From the NCBI GenBank assembly GCA_022695795.1, contig MU404117.1, positions 1 through 64,000 of the forward strand: 64,000 nt of DNA, read 5' to 3'. Below, in pieces: positions 1 to 12,871 of the stretch. A program made the position numbers and the translations under genes. The notes under the pieces are model-generated. The model was given only the letters and a program-made list of their open reading frames with translations, was not told the DNA's origin and made no database searches. The DNA is from Biscogniauxia marginata (taxonomy: Eukaryota > Ascomycota > Sordariomycetes > Xylariales > Xylariaceae). Each line of letters opens with the position of its first letter. Position 1 is the stretch's first letter.

Positions 1-93
1 TTTAATAATTTAATAATTTAATAATTTAATAATTTAATAATTTAATAATTTAATAATTTAATAATTTAATAATTTAATAATTTAATAATTTAA
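1..93. repeat. 8-bp AT satellite at window edge
   Basis: The unit TTTAATAA is repeated head to tail about 11.5 times with no visible divergence, then decays into non-repetitive AT-rich sequence. It probably continues to the left of the window. It carries no coding potential and sits at the edge of a RIP-type AT-rich block. Confidence 0.9.
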
Positions 94-719
94 TAGTTTA
101 CTACTTTACAAACTAAGTTTTATTTTTAACTTTATAATAACTTTATCGACTTAAGCCCCGCGATTAAAAAATCAAATTATATCTTTATATTAAGTGTCTT
201 TATAGTTTTTTTTAATAATATTTACTTAAAATCACCTTGAATTAAGTAACTTATTACTAAGAAAAGTAAAATAACCTTTAAATTTTACATTTTTTTATTT
301 ATTATCTTTTAAACTTGTAAGTAGTTTAATAAAATAAATAATAATTTTTTTAAAATCCTTTTTATTTAGTTAATAGTTTAATAATCGGTTTTATTAGTCG
401 AAAAAATCTATTTATAATTTATATATAATTTTTAAAAGTGTTTAAATGATGTTAAATAATGAATTAATAATATTTTAAACGTTTTAATTAACTTGCGATT
501 TTCTTATAAACTTAAAAGTCTTTTTTTAAAAGTCTTTATTAGATTTAAATAAGTGATTTATATATAATATAATAAAGAATAATAATAACATTATTAATTA
601 TTTACATTTTACTAGACATTTTCACGATTTTAAGTGTTTCTCGTTCCTTGATATTATATCATGTTTTCGCGTCTGTAAATTTGAAGATTATATATATAAC
701 TAGTCTTGCGATGTTTAAT

Positions 720-1580
720 ATCTTATTTACTATGCCTTTTAAGCCGGGTTCGTTCGAGCTTTATTCCTCGTTAGATTCGCGTCTTCACTTTAGCGAGTCG
801 CTTCTCTAATTCCTCTTCTGTCTCTCCGAATATACTTTCTTCGAATGTGGCGAATCTAAATGTCTCCCTTATTCCGGGGGTGGTCTTTCTGGTTCTTTGC
901 CCCGTCTGATGTCGACTTGGTCACCCATCTTAATTCCCGACATTTTTTTATCTAGAGATCTCACCCGTTAACGCTTATCGGTATCATCTACCGATTCTAC
1001 ATTACTATTTCTTTGCCTCTTTTTCCGCCGCCGCGGAGACAGTAGACAATGGCATCCAGTCTTTGTCTATCTCCTCTAGTAGGTAAAAACCCCATTACCA
1101 CTTGTCTTATGTCGACTGGCGAGCTACGTCAGCACGAGAACGAAAAGAAAAACATAAGTATAACGCTTACCATACGCGTTAAAGTAAAGACTGATAGGGA
1201 CCCCTTGACTTCCTCGCAGTTAATCGGCTTCGAGAAAACTCCGGCAATGCTTTCACTACCGGCTCAGACGCCGTTACTAAGGATACTTTCCCACGTAAGC
1301 GATATCTTTCCGTTCGCATCCTCGTTAAACGACCACCGCGAGAACCCCCTCCAGATGGGGATGACCGCTCAAGAACGGCAATATTTTTATTTTTAGTACT
1401 ATTACTACTACCCGCGGCGGCGGGGGAATCGCTAAACGCAAACGAAGCGGACAAGGTAATAATGACGGTTAAGCGGGCCGCGGGCGCAACGCTCCCGACG
1501 CGGCGTACGATCCCTCTAAAGACATAGATAGCAGCTCCAACGGTAATAACGAAAAAAAGGTCAAGGTTTAGAGCTTTGCT
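720..1580. other. Less degraded island inside the AT block
   Basis: This ~850-bp stretch has much higher GC than its surroundings, including a CG-rich run near 1420-1510. It contains overlapping open frames on both strands of up to about 115 codons. None has a recognisable domain, and one plus-strand frame (roughly 1218-1530) is open but lacks a plausible start. It may be a remnant of a transposon-encoded basic protein that escaped full RIP, or a captured gene fragment. I do not assign a product. Confidence 0.4.
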
Positions 1581-4500
1581 CTACGTTTTAATTCCGAGCT
1601 TGGGCTACTTTAAAATTTATAACACTTACGACACGATCTAGTAAATCAACTTACAAGTCAAATAGAAACGGTTTACTTATAAAAATGAAGTCTTTAATTG
1701 TTTTAATCTCGTAGCTTAGACATAAGACTTTTCCGTATCGCGAAAATATGTAGCTTTTAATATCACAGTTAAAATAAATTTATAATGTACTTTTTATATT
1801 TCGATGAGACCTTATTTAAAATATAACAAGTCTTGAGACTTGTTTAATAATATAAAATAAAGGGTGTTTTTATAAATATAATAAATTTAAAGAATTACTA
1901 TGTAGATTTCTTCTTGTTTATTATAATGTTTTAATGGTTTTATTTAATAAATCTATTAATAATTCTTAAAACGAAGTTAATTTACTTATATAAACTTATT
2001 CGATGTCTTTAATTTTCGATGATTTTTTATAATAACTTTAATTCGAAACTAAGTAACTTTCTTTTAATTTCTTTAATTATACTTAATTATAATAACGATA
2101 TTTATAATTATCTATTAAATCTAAATATTCTTTTAATTATAATTATAATAAAAAAACAGGGTTAAAAACGAAAAATAATAGTTCTTATTACTTATTAAAA
2201 ATAAAAATAAAAAAACGAATAAAAAGGTTAAAAACGGGTTAGTTTATTATATATTTAACGCATTATAAAATTTAAGTTAAAACCAAATATAGTGGATCTT
2301 TATGACTTTCTTATAAAGTTAACTTAGAAAATAACTAATATTGATATTTATATAAATATAATATCTTTATCTTTCGTAAAATTATATTTTATATAATAAA
2401 ACGAAACTTATAAACTTTTTATAAGTTATATAACAAGTAAAACATTAATAATAATAAAAGTGTAAATAAAGTTTAAATAAGTATTTAAGTTCATATTAAT
2501 TTAAAAAATATATATATAAAGATATTATATTATTACTTTAAAGACCTTTATAAATCTATTTTTAAATAAAAGTTGAAATTATACTTAATAATCGCGAGTA
2601 TTAAGCACACCATTATAACACCACGTTTTACTATTTATTAATAAGTAGTAAAACTAAATCTTCGTCGTAAAAGGCCTAGATATAATTAAAAACTTAACCG
2701 GGAGTAGTAATTTTAAATGTTATAAATAACGCATTAACTAAGAATTTAAACTAATAATTAGCTGTATAGTAAAATTAATATAACTATTTAAAATTATAAG
2801 CGTTTATAATTTTAAAGGTCCATTTATTTAGTTATATCTTTATATGAAAGTTTCATTTAAAATATAAAGCATTATATATGCCTTTCATTTTAAATTACGT
2901 TTTTAATAATATATAAACCTTTTTAAATGATGTTATTTAGTAAAAAGATAACTCGTTAATAAATCGCGCCGATCGAGACGGGGTTATTAATTTAAAATCG
3001 AGTATAACAAGACATAAAAAGTATTATATTATTAATTCGCGACTAGTTATATATATTTATAAAAAGGTCAAAGTTAAAAAAACGAAGCATATTAAATATT
3101 TTTAAACTAATTAATTATTATAATGTATTTAATAAAGCGGTTAAAATATTGTCGTTTTACGATATAAATGTTTTAATTACTTAAATATTTTAAATTGTTT
3201 ATAAATTAACTTGTAAATAATATTAATTTTATTAAATAAAGATGTATAGTTTATAATAAATTAATGAACGTTTTATAGTATAATAAAGTATTTAAAGTGA
3301 AAGTTAATAATAATATTATTATTAAGTTTTGTAACGAAGTTTATAATAAATAAACAATATAATATATTTATTATAATTGTTTTATTTTATATAAACTTAA
3401 AAAGATTATTTAAGTCGTTATTTAATAAGCTTTTTAAATCGTTTATAATAATGTTATATAATTACATCTTATTTATATTTATATTTAAAAAAGTTAAATA
3501 ATAGTTAAACTTATATATCGAATTTAAATTAATAATCCTTTTTAAGCCGGTATAATATTCACTTTTACTATTTAATAACGCAAGGAAGTGTTTTTACACT
3601 TACGTTTAACGAGCGTACTAAGTTGAAACTTAAAAACTAAGCTAATTACTAAAAACACGTCCGTTTAACACCTCATATTATAACATTAAAAGCTAAAAAC
3701 TAGGAGCGATCTTAACAATGCGATATATAAAGCGATGCTTATCCGGAACGGCTGCGAGGAATTATAAAGCAACTTCGATGCTTAAAAAAGACCATGTAAC
3801 TGTCTAGTTAATACGCGAATTCAAATTTCTTAGGTGGCAAGTAAACTTCATATTAAAGAATACGGCTTAAATTAATAGAATACTATCGTGTTTTAAAATA
3901 AACTTATTTACTTAAAAATAAAAATTATTAGTAAAAGTCGAAGATAACTTAAAACCTTTAAAAAAACTCTTTTAAAATCATTTTTACAATTTAAAATAAA
4001 ACCTCGTAATTAATATTTAAACATATTAAATATAATAAAATGGTTATTTTTAAATATATACCTTTAAAAACTTATAAATAAAACGTAACATTTGATTTTA
4101 TTAGCACGACTTAAGTACTTTAATATTATGCATTAATACTTTACCGGTATATAACATTAATTAACTTAGTTTAATATTATTAAAAGTTTAAATCATAATT
4201 TAAAAGGCTAAATACACAAAGTAAAGTTAGCCGTTATTAAAGATACAAAATAAAATGTTAACATAATAATAAATATAAGAGTAAAAGTAAATATATAAAC
4301 GAAACTAAATAAGGCGGTGAGAATAAGTAAATATATAGAAAAAAGGAGAAACGAGGATAAATTTAAATGTTTAAATTAATATATATCTAGATTAAAGATA
4401 AAATGTTTAAAATTAATTTATAAAAAAGTGGTTAAAAGTATAAAAGTAAAAATAAAGGTAAATATAAGGAAATATATATTAATAAAAATGTATATTAATC

Positions 4501-6659
4501 AATTTTAATAATTAAATAAATAATTTAATAAGTAAAAGTTGATATAAAGGTTTAAAATATATACTTATAATTTTCATAAGCGATGTTATATAAAAAGAAT
4601 ATAATTATAATAAAATAGGGGATTTAATAATAAAATACATCAATTATTATTTATATTATTATAAAAAAATAATATTTAAAAGACAACTTCGTAAGTATAT
4701 ATATAAATATACATTTTAAAGCTATATTTAAAGCCGGTTTAATAATTATAAAATAAAACTATTAACTTAAAGATTTAAAAATTAACTTTTATCATTTATT
4801 TAAATTTACTTATTAATATAAAGTTTAAATAAAGTAATTTATTCTTTTTAATTTATTACTCCTTTTTTTATTTTTTAAATAGTAAAATGCTAATATAAAT
4901 GCAAAGTTTAAAATATTAACAAAGCCTTTTTTCAAGTTAAGAAATCTCGAAATACTAGTAAATATTAAATTATAACTGTTATTACTTATTATTCGCTTGT
5001 GCTTTGGTTTAAAAACTCGTTTTAACTATTTTAACCTTGGTTTTATTCACCTTGCTAATTATCAAGTATAAAAAACAACGATTATTAAACTTTAAAAGCT
5101 ATAATTTAATTATTATAATTAAATTATTATTACGCGTCATTTTATTTTATACGATTTTATCGTTAAAAATTATAAAGTTATTTATAATAATTGTTTAATT
5201 TAAACTTATTAAATAAAGAAATAAAATCCGGCATTTTATCATGTTAATTAAGCTTATTAACATCTCCGTGTTATTAAGTTACTTTATTATTATTATATTT
5301 AAATTAAACATTATTAATAATATTAGTAATAATAAAGTTATTATAAATAATAAGTAAATAATTAACTTTAATATAACCTTTTTATTTATAATAATAATAA
5401 GTTTTAAATTAATCCTTTTTAAAATATTCGTTAACTTTATAACTTTATAACTTTTAATATTATAAATTCGATATATTATAACGGTTTTTCTTATAATAAC
5501 ATTCTTTTTAAAGCTATGTTTAAAACAATCTTTTCGTTTATATTCATTTTTATTATAAATATTATAAACACGATAATTAAAACTAAAATAACTTAATAAC
5601 TTATAAAACTTACATTTAATTAAAAAATATTACTTAAAAATATTACTTATTAATTAATAATAAAAACAACATATTTCCTCGATATAAATCTCGGCTTAAT
5701 ATTTAAATATTTTATAATTAACGTATTATAATAAATAAATATAATAATAAATTCGGTTTATAACTTAATATAAACATTAAAACATTACTATGAAATAATA
5801 TTTTTATAAGTGCTTATAACTATTAAAATAAAAAGAATTAAAAACGAAAAACTTTTTAAAATAAAAATAAATATTATTATAAAAACTAACCTTTTTAATT
5901 TAAATCGCGAAAATAAAAATAAACTTATATTTATTATTTTAATACTTATTAATAATACGTATTTATATTCGCGATTATATAGCCCTTAAAAAAGAATTAT
6001 TTATTTACTAATTAAATTTAATTATATAAAAACAAGCTTATAAATTAATAATAAATATAAAATAAAAATAATATATTTAAATCCTTTTTAGTTATTCTAA
6101 TAAAAATATAAATCTAAATTTCGTTAAAAACTTAATTATTATATTTATAATAAAATCCAAGTCGTGAAGATTAATAAAAAACATCTTTATAAGTTTTTTA
6201 ATTAAATCTTTAATCTTAACAAAAATGCGACTTTATTTCTTTAAAACTTCGTTTTCAAGATATTTACGAAATAAGTCGTTTATAATTAAAGCTTAAACGT
6301 TTTATTATAACTTATTAATCATTTAAACGTAATTATTATATATTATATTACTTATAAAAACACTTAAATTAATAAATTAATAATAATATTAAATAAACTT
6401 AATATTAATATTATTAATTATTTATATATATTTAAAATAAAAAACATATTATTACGTAAAAAACAACAATGTTTATTTAATATGCAAATTAATATATAAT
6501 ATTAATTATTTAAAGTCATTTATTATAATAAATAACTTAATTAAAAAATAAATAAATTAAAATTATTATAATTAATTTTAACGTCTTAATATTCTCGTTT
6601 ATAATTACGGCATTAAAATAAAAAACGAGGCGAAACGCGTTTTTTTTCACTTTAATTAT

Positions 6660-7130
6660 AGTTATATAAACCGTGTAACGTGTCTTATAAGCGAGTGGGC
6701 CATATAAGTAAGTAAGCCACTTAATTTCCTATATAAAATCGACTTTTTCAAAAATTTATAACTTTACACGTAAAAATAGTAAAAATCTCGAACCTTTTTT
6801 TTAGTTATATAATTATAAGGTTTAATTAAAAGTAAAATTTAAAAAAATAAAAGTGAAATATATAAAGAAATATGTAAAAAGGTTTATACGTTTTATTTTA
6901 ATTTTAGTTTTTACGCGTTTTCTTTTTGCGTTCTTAAAAACTATTTTTTCGATTTTACTTTTAATTAAACCTTATAATTTTATAACTAAGAAAAAAGATC
7001 CGAGATTTTTCCGAATTTTACGCATAAAGTTATAAATTTTCGAAAAAGTCGATTTTATATAGAAAACCATTTCGTTTGCGAGCTTGTTTTGTTTACTTGC
7101 TTATATGATATGTTACATATTTATATATAA
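6660..7130. repeat. Long near-perfect palindrome (inverted repeat ~230-bp arms)
   Basis: The two halves are reverse complements of each other across nearly the whole interval. Examples are 6811-6838 against 6952-6979 (28 bp perfect) and 6731-6767 against 7024-7062 (one or two differences). The outer parts 6662-6696 and 7095-7129 also match, with mainly C/T and G/A differences. The centre is near 6895. Differences between the arms are largely of RIP type. It could be a foldback/MITE-like element or a head-to-head duplicated repeat end. The short open frame at 6853-7035 lies across the centre and is not a gene. Confidence 0.7.
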
Positions 7131-7300
7131 TATGATATTAATATAAATAATATATTCGACCGGTATAACTCTGGTTTTATTTAAAAACACGAATTATATA
7201 AGGTTTTATATTATTATTACTTAAATTTAATAAGAAATATTTACTTTATTTATAATGGTTATTAGAGAAATAATAATTATTAAGCTTTATAAACATTGTA

Positions 7301-8175
7301 TCCCCGCACCTTTTCCCATTATAATAGGTTTTCCTTAGCTTTATACGCTAGCTTTTAATTAATTGCTACACAAGGTGATGTGATCCTATACTTAGGTATC
7401 TATAACAAAATGATTTATGCTTGTCATGTTGAAACAATCTCCTCCAACTAACTTGCGTTGTCTCGAGTCCAAGATCCTTTGAATGGAGAGGAGTTAATTC
7501 TTCCCGGCCTTCCACAACAATAGCCAGGACAATGGGGGTACAGTCCCACTATAGAATTCCTCCTAGAATTCATGCTTAATCAAACCAATCTAGTGTTCTA
7601 CCGTAGTGGGCAAGGTCATTGTCATTGTATCGGAAGACTACAGTCAGCAAATAATCCTCCAAATCCTCAATCGCAACAAACCGATCTTGTCGTCAATTGC
7701 ACTTTGAAGAGTATAATAGATATAAATCCAGGACGACGTGAGTTAGATGTACGTAATATATATATAAAAGAGTAAATGTGGAAAAGAATGATATTTTTAT
7801 TGAAGGTAGGTATGTATACGTTGTCTAGGGCAACAGTAAAGACTTAAGTATCCTCACGTCGCGCAACAATCATGTTAATTATTTGATTATTTAAATGCAT
7901 TGATATCAGAATCAATCTATGCCTACCAACCATTCTCAAAATGTTCTTCCAATGTGCAGTGCAATACAGAGATATAGCGATACGACCAACCCAAGACTCC
8001 AAGAGAGCAATCAGATAGTGATAATGTCGTGTTAGCAGAGAGTCTATTCGTAATGATTTTCCTTCCCACCGCTGTCTAAAGTTTATATCATTAACCCCAT
8101 ACGCCAAGTATCAATGAAATCTAGACCCAACCTTTTTAATCCCCTCCTCTATTCATGATCGCGTATCAAAGTTGT
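7301..8175. other. Intergenic, no gene recognised
   Basis: Normal base composition resumes here. Small open frames (for example 7572-7775 and 7844-8107) show no family resemblance and no splice structure that would extend them. The segment holds the 3' flank of the alcohol dehydrogenase gene. Confidence 0.5.
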
Positions 8176-9302
8176 CTATGCCACTGGCTTCAAAACAGCC
8201 CGAAAGTGAATCTGTCCCTTGTCTAGCCTGTCCATGGCCTCCTGGATGCCTGCTTCGGTCAGAGGGAATGTCTCGACGACCGGCTCGATCTTGTGGAGAG
8301 CGGCGAAATCCAGCATACGGCGGTGAACAAGTCTTGCGGCGACCAAAGAGCCCTGCACTGTCAGACCTTTCGAGGTGAGGGCGGCGTAAGGGATCTCGAA
8401 GTTTCCGGCATCGACCGTGAGAGGGATGATGTAAGCACCATGAGCCATGATGGGGATGAGCTGGTTCCAATTAGGCGGAGCCGAAGTTGTTACTAACAAG
8501 CGGTCGAGGGGCCGCGAGACACTCAGCTCCTTCTTGCCCCTTACAGAGATGAACTCATGAGCACCAAGCTTCATTGCCTCTTCTTTCTTCCTGTCAGAGC
8601 CCGACAGCACGATAACTCTACACCCCATCCTGGCCGCGAATTGAATGGCCAAGTGCCCCAGCCCACCGACACCTATCACGCCAACGGTTTCGGTCGGCTT
8701 GACGCCGTAGTTGTCTAGGGCGTTGAAAACGGTGGCGCCACCGCACTGCAACGGGGCGGCTGCATCATCGGATATGCTATCGGGGATCTTGAACAAGAAC
8801 GACTCTCTCCAGACCCCGTGTGTCGCAAAGCTGCCCTGGTCTAGGTTGTTTGCACCGTATAAAGCACGCTCTTCGCAATGCGTGTCGACGCCGCTTAGAC
8901 AAGTCAAGCAATGGCCGCAGGAGTCGTGCATGAGCCCCCAGCCCACGCGGTCGCCCTTCTTCAAGATCTTGCATTCAGGTCCAATGGCCTCGACAATGCC
9001 AACGCCTTCGTGACCCAGTCCCATGTCTCTATTTCTCTGCATCTCGGTCAGTAAAAGGTCGTCTCCGCGTCAACGTCTTAGATGATGATTTACATAATGA
9101 AGATCTGAGATCACGCAGGATCAGGTTAGCTATCTTTCTGGTTGACTTATGGAGGGCGTGCTTGAAACTTACCAGTACCACACAGCCCAGATGCAGTGAC
9201 CCTGAGGAAGACTTGGTCACCCGACAGCTGGTCGGGCTTCGTGGTGGTGGTCTTGACGGGCGCGCCAGACTCGCTGCCCTTGAAGACGGTGAAAGAAGGC
9301 AT
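8176..9302 (-). CDS. Zinc-dependent alcohol dehydrogenase (MDR family)
   Basis: This is a medium-chain NAD(P)-dependent alcohol dehydrogenase that interconverts alcohols with aldehydes or ketones, probably in the cytosol. Two exons, 9173-9302 and 8176-9062, are separated by a 110-bp intron (GTAAGT donor, GGAG acceptor) and give 338 residues, the usual family length. Visible residues are the catalytic-zinc ligand C41 in CGTD, the GHE motif with H61 and E62, four structural-zinc cysteines at about 92, 95, 98 and 106, C150 as the third catalytic-zinc ligand, and a GxGxxG nucleotide fold at about 174-179. The start ATG opens a typical N-terminal strand. An AT-rich TATA-like stretch lies about 130-145 bp upstream (9432-9448). 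It is an isolated gene between AT blocks; the exact substrate cannot be told. A cinnamyl/aryl-alcohol dehydrogenase-like role is possible. Confidence 0.9.
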
Positions 9303-11860
9303 GTTTGACAAAGTGTCTTCCGATAAGTCCTGATGCTGAGATAAAGGCTTCGCTAAGCTATGACTGCCAGTGCTTTAGATCTCGATACTATGTCGTACCA
9401 GAAGATCAAGTTGGCCTTGCAAGGTACTGGAGATTATATATTATATAGCCCACTACTTTAATAGTTAGTTTCTTCGAAGTTCTACCTTGTCCATGGCTGC
9501 GCAACGCCAGATATTTATAAGCCATGCTCCTGTTTCCGCACAATGCAGTACTTATCACCGAATAGTTCCACTCAACACCGACTACGCTGTTCTATATGCC
9601 TCGGCTCGCTATTGGATGGAGGCCGAACCAGCGGCCGTGGCCCGACATAATGTGAAGCGAAGCATTCGCCCCTTCTAAGCCGGGGATAAAATCATCTATG
9701 CTGCGTCGAGTGGGTTCTGGAAACCATCAACTTGCATTTGCCGACATATCGAAAATCGGCCGCTAGTTCCTAATCTTAGATCAAGGCAGTAATGCCAGGT
9801 ACGTAAGCGTTGAAGATTACTGGATTGATCTTAGCAGATCAAAAAGAAGAATAGTATGTCAGAACTTTACAATGGTCTTTTTCTCTTGCGTGGGTCCGGC
9901 AGCTCGAGCTGTAAAACCGAGTCAGTCATGCCGAAGTCGCCGAGTTCTTGTTGGGCGAGTATGGCATCGGTAGTGCTACTCCGTACTTAGCATTGCAGGG
10001 TATCATGGCGGTCTGGGATAGTGCATGGCATGCGGCCCGTTATGCATTATGTCATCGTGCTCGGGATTAGATTAGGCCCTATGCGATTACGCAATCCCGG
10101 AATACTAGGAGTAGTTTACAAGGAGCAGCGCGGCCTCGGAGTGGTGGAGCGTTATCAAGGACTGCCTGTTTTGGTGACGGAGTTTCGGAGTAGCTCCTCG
10201 CACTCAGGCGTATGTAAACTATAAATCCACAGCCAACTCCACTATAGCGCTGAAATTTCTGAAGCTTTTGATGATCCAATGAGGTTGCTATTATCACGCC
10301 TTCCGCCTAGACTATCACGATGAAGCTGCATTAGCTGACGAGACTAATGAATGAGAATACGATGGATGGCAATGAAGGGGCAAAGGACAGGGAAATTTGA
10401 AGAAAATTGAATCTATATAAATCGAGAGATCTTCCTCTCCCCGGTTTCCTTCAGTTTCCTTCAGTCCCTGACAATGAGGGTGTAGCCCGGTTATGTTGAC
10501 ATGTATGTTGCAACAGACACTTTATCACCACCTAGCATACGCACCGTCACAATATCAGGCGAGATAGCTACGTAGATAGCGATTTGTGTGTGCCCACACA
10601 TACCATATGCTATTCGCGTTTCGATATCAATACCACAACTGCATGCATACTCCACCGAAACTCACACCTCCTACCTCCACCTGAATCCCGCGGGTGGTCC
10701 CGCTCGCCTCTGCGGCTGTTTTTCAAGACGTGTTGGTTATCTGTGATGATAAGTATTCGCACGTAATCACCGCAAACAATAACCAACAATCTTTGTATCT
10801 CGGGACGTACAGTTCTCGGTACCGAAACCTTGGCACCGGACTTTAATAGCTACGATCTTGAATCCGGCCAACCTTTGGGCAACATCATGCAATATCATGC
10901 AGCGTCGCGAGATGGCAACCACAAAATGCTGTCGATGGTTGTCGTGGGGGCGATGTGACAGTGGAGTGTCGTATAGCGTCGATGAGATTTTCTTCTCGTG
11001 AAAACTACGGAGGGAGGAGGGAAAACACGGAGAGTTGCACGTTCATATGACTTGTCACTCCAAGGCCAGTGCATTCCCCTTATGATTTTCGTGGTGTGCG
11101 TTCAGGAAACCTCGACATGTGATGATTTGATGATTGTGAGTCACCGGCAACGGTATCGTGCTGCTGACCCTCGTCTCCTTGAACGGTTCTCTGCAATGAG
11201 GTTGTACTATCATTACAAAGCCATTCAGTTCAACGTACGAGTCGTCTATTAACTGCATGAGTGGTCGGAAGCTCTTTCATCTTTTTGTTTAGCATGCATT
11301 GAGATTTCGTTTGCCATACGTGATTCTCGTAGGCCTACTAAGTATTTTCTGTCAAGTACCATTGCCGCACTCAGATAGTCACGCTTCTACTATATCGGAT
11401 GGAGGCTGATGTATAGTCCTTTTACTTACATTTTAGTAGTCCAGCTGATGAGTCGTGATTTGTTCTATACGGCGTATTCTCAGGAAAGTAAACAGGAAGA
11501 TACCAATCGTTACAAGAATTGTTCAAACCTGACCAATGATGAGCGTTTATTCCTAAATACCCCAATGCTTTTACCCGAATCTTTACCGTCACATGGGTCA
11601 GCTGGAAGAATCCTTCGTCTTGTAATTAATCCGGCTGCATACTATAAAGGACAGCCTTGACATTATATCTAAGGATCAGCTCCCGCGAGAGAACGTTTAT
11701 TATACGGAGCGCCCTTCACCTGGGCGAAATCAACAAATGGGGATTCTACCAAACAGGCTATCCTCTGATCGTGCATATCTGAAAGCGACGAGACCCTCCC
11801 CTCGCACGGACGGACTGACAGCTAACTACTTCAAAGGGGGCTTGCCAAGACACGGGAACA
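9303..11860. other. Intergenic 2.5 kb, no gene recognised
   Basis: The ADH promoter lies at its left end and the 5' flank of the PrsW-like gene at its right end. Open frames here (9487-9678, 10021-10224, 10998-11252, 11409-11660) are short, overlap others on the opposite strand and show no domain. No tRNA or repeat was recognised. Confidence 0.45.
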
Positions 11861-12871
11861 ATGAGCATCAAGGAGGACAACAAAGCCTCGCAGCATCCAA
11901 TACAATCTCTTTCAGATGGGCAAGGCGCCCTAGGACAGCACTTCTCTCGCCCCACTAAGGGGCTGATCTGGCTAGGTCTACCGTCCATCGTCATCAGTAT
12001 ATGGGTCTTATCACCACTTACGGCATCGCTTATACCATTTCTATTGCTTCCAACCCTCTGTTTGGTATGGTGGGACCGTGCACAGCCTTCTAGCCAGAGG
12101 ACCGACGTTGAGACATTTATCTGGACCTACGTCTTGACGGGCACACTGGGTACCATAGTCGTCGTCATCATCGAGTCAATACTTTCCTATACATTCGCAC
12201 TGGCTCTCTTCCGATCCGATACTGAGAAGTTTCTCGAAGAATTACAGAGAAATGAGGCCGACATTGCTACCATGGACGCGGAAGCTCTCGCGGCGAGGAG
12301 ACAAATGGCGGGGTCTTGGCAGAACTGGGCTTTCTTGACTTTGCTCGCCTTCGCCATTGCCGGGATGGTAGAAGAGTGGCTGAAGTATTCCGCTTTGAAC
12401 CTCGCCCGCCGGTACGGCCGCATCCTCCACGAGCGCAACTACGTCATCCTCGCGGCGGCTGGAGCCATGGGGTTCGGCACGTTCGAGGGAATCGGGTTCC
12501 TCTATGCTGCCGTCCAGGCCAACCAGGGACCTGGGGCCCTCACCTTAGCTCTCGCAGAGCGTACTATCGTCGGGCCGCCGATGCACGCCGTCAGCGCCGT
12601 TCTGATTGGTCTCGATGCTGCCCGTCGGGATTTCCACGGGCAGCCCCTGAGCGTAGCGAAGATTCTTGGCCTTCCCCTTTTCTTCCATGGGCTGTTCGAC
12701 TTCTCTTTATTCGGATTCAGTGCTCTGCAAGGAAATGTGGGCTGGGTGCATCCCTATGGCAAGCCACTGCTGCTTGTGTACGGGCTCGCTGTCGCCATCC
12801 AAGGGAGTTTAGTGGTCTATGTACGACGTAGACTCCTAGAGCATAAATTTTCCAAGATAAATCAGAATTAA
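11861..12871 (+). CDS. PrsW-type glutamic intramembrane protease
   Basis: The gene is intronless and encodes a 336-residue polytopic membrane protein. Hydrophobic segments lie at about residues 34-70, 84-117, 155-170, 194-218, 240-252, 267-288 and 302-322. It has the hallmarks of the PrsW / CAAX-protease-like superfamily: EEWLK (E171, E172, K175) at the end of a membrane segment, FE (E209) in the next, PPMH (H242) and FFHGLFD (H276, D280). In bacteria, PrsW cleaves membrane anti-sigma factors; fungal members are uncharacterised, so substrate and membrane are unknown. The loop between segments two and three (about 118-152) is charged and alanine-rich, probably soluble. The start has a good context (AACAATGAG), and the ATG lies just upstream of a polar N-terminus. 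Length matches a full-size protein. Confidence 0.8.
   Translation: MSIKEDNKASQHPIQSLSDGQGALGQHFSRPTKGLIWLGLPSIVISIWVLSPLTASLIPFLLLPTLCLVWWDRAQPSSQRTDVETFIWTYVLTGTLGTIVVVIIESILSYTFALALFRSDTEKFLEELQRNEADIATMDAEALAARRQMAGSWQNWAFLTLLAFAIAGMVEEWLKYSALNLARRYGRILHERNYVILAAAGAMGFGTFEGIGFLYAAVQANQGPGALTLALAERTIVGPPMHAVSAVLIGLDAARRDFHGQPLSVAKILGLPLFFHGLFDFSLFGFSALQGNVGWVHPYGKPLLLVYGLAVAIQGSLVVYVRRRLLEHKFSKINQN

Larger units (their letters stand above)
1..7300. repeat. RIP-type AT-rich block (degraded repeats)
   Basis: Almost the whole stretch is A/T with TpA-rich composition, scattered residual CG and stops in every frame, as expected where repeat-induced point mutation has turned C into T on both strands. 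No LTRs or intact transposase could be recognised by eye. The region 3540-3860 is somewhat less degraded but yields no recognisable protein. The block ends rather sharply near 7300, where normal composition begins. The best explanation is one or more ancient transposons; the class is unknown. Confidence 0.75.

Noticed and set aside
1049..1454. Overlapping open frames on both strands (115 and 91 codons)
   Set aside because: No domain, no convincing start context, and lying in a degraded repeat block.
6853..7035. 60-codon plus-strand open frame
   Set aside because: It spans the centre of the AT-rich palindrome and its Lys/Phe/Ile-rich sequence is a by-product of AT composition.
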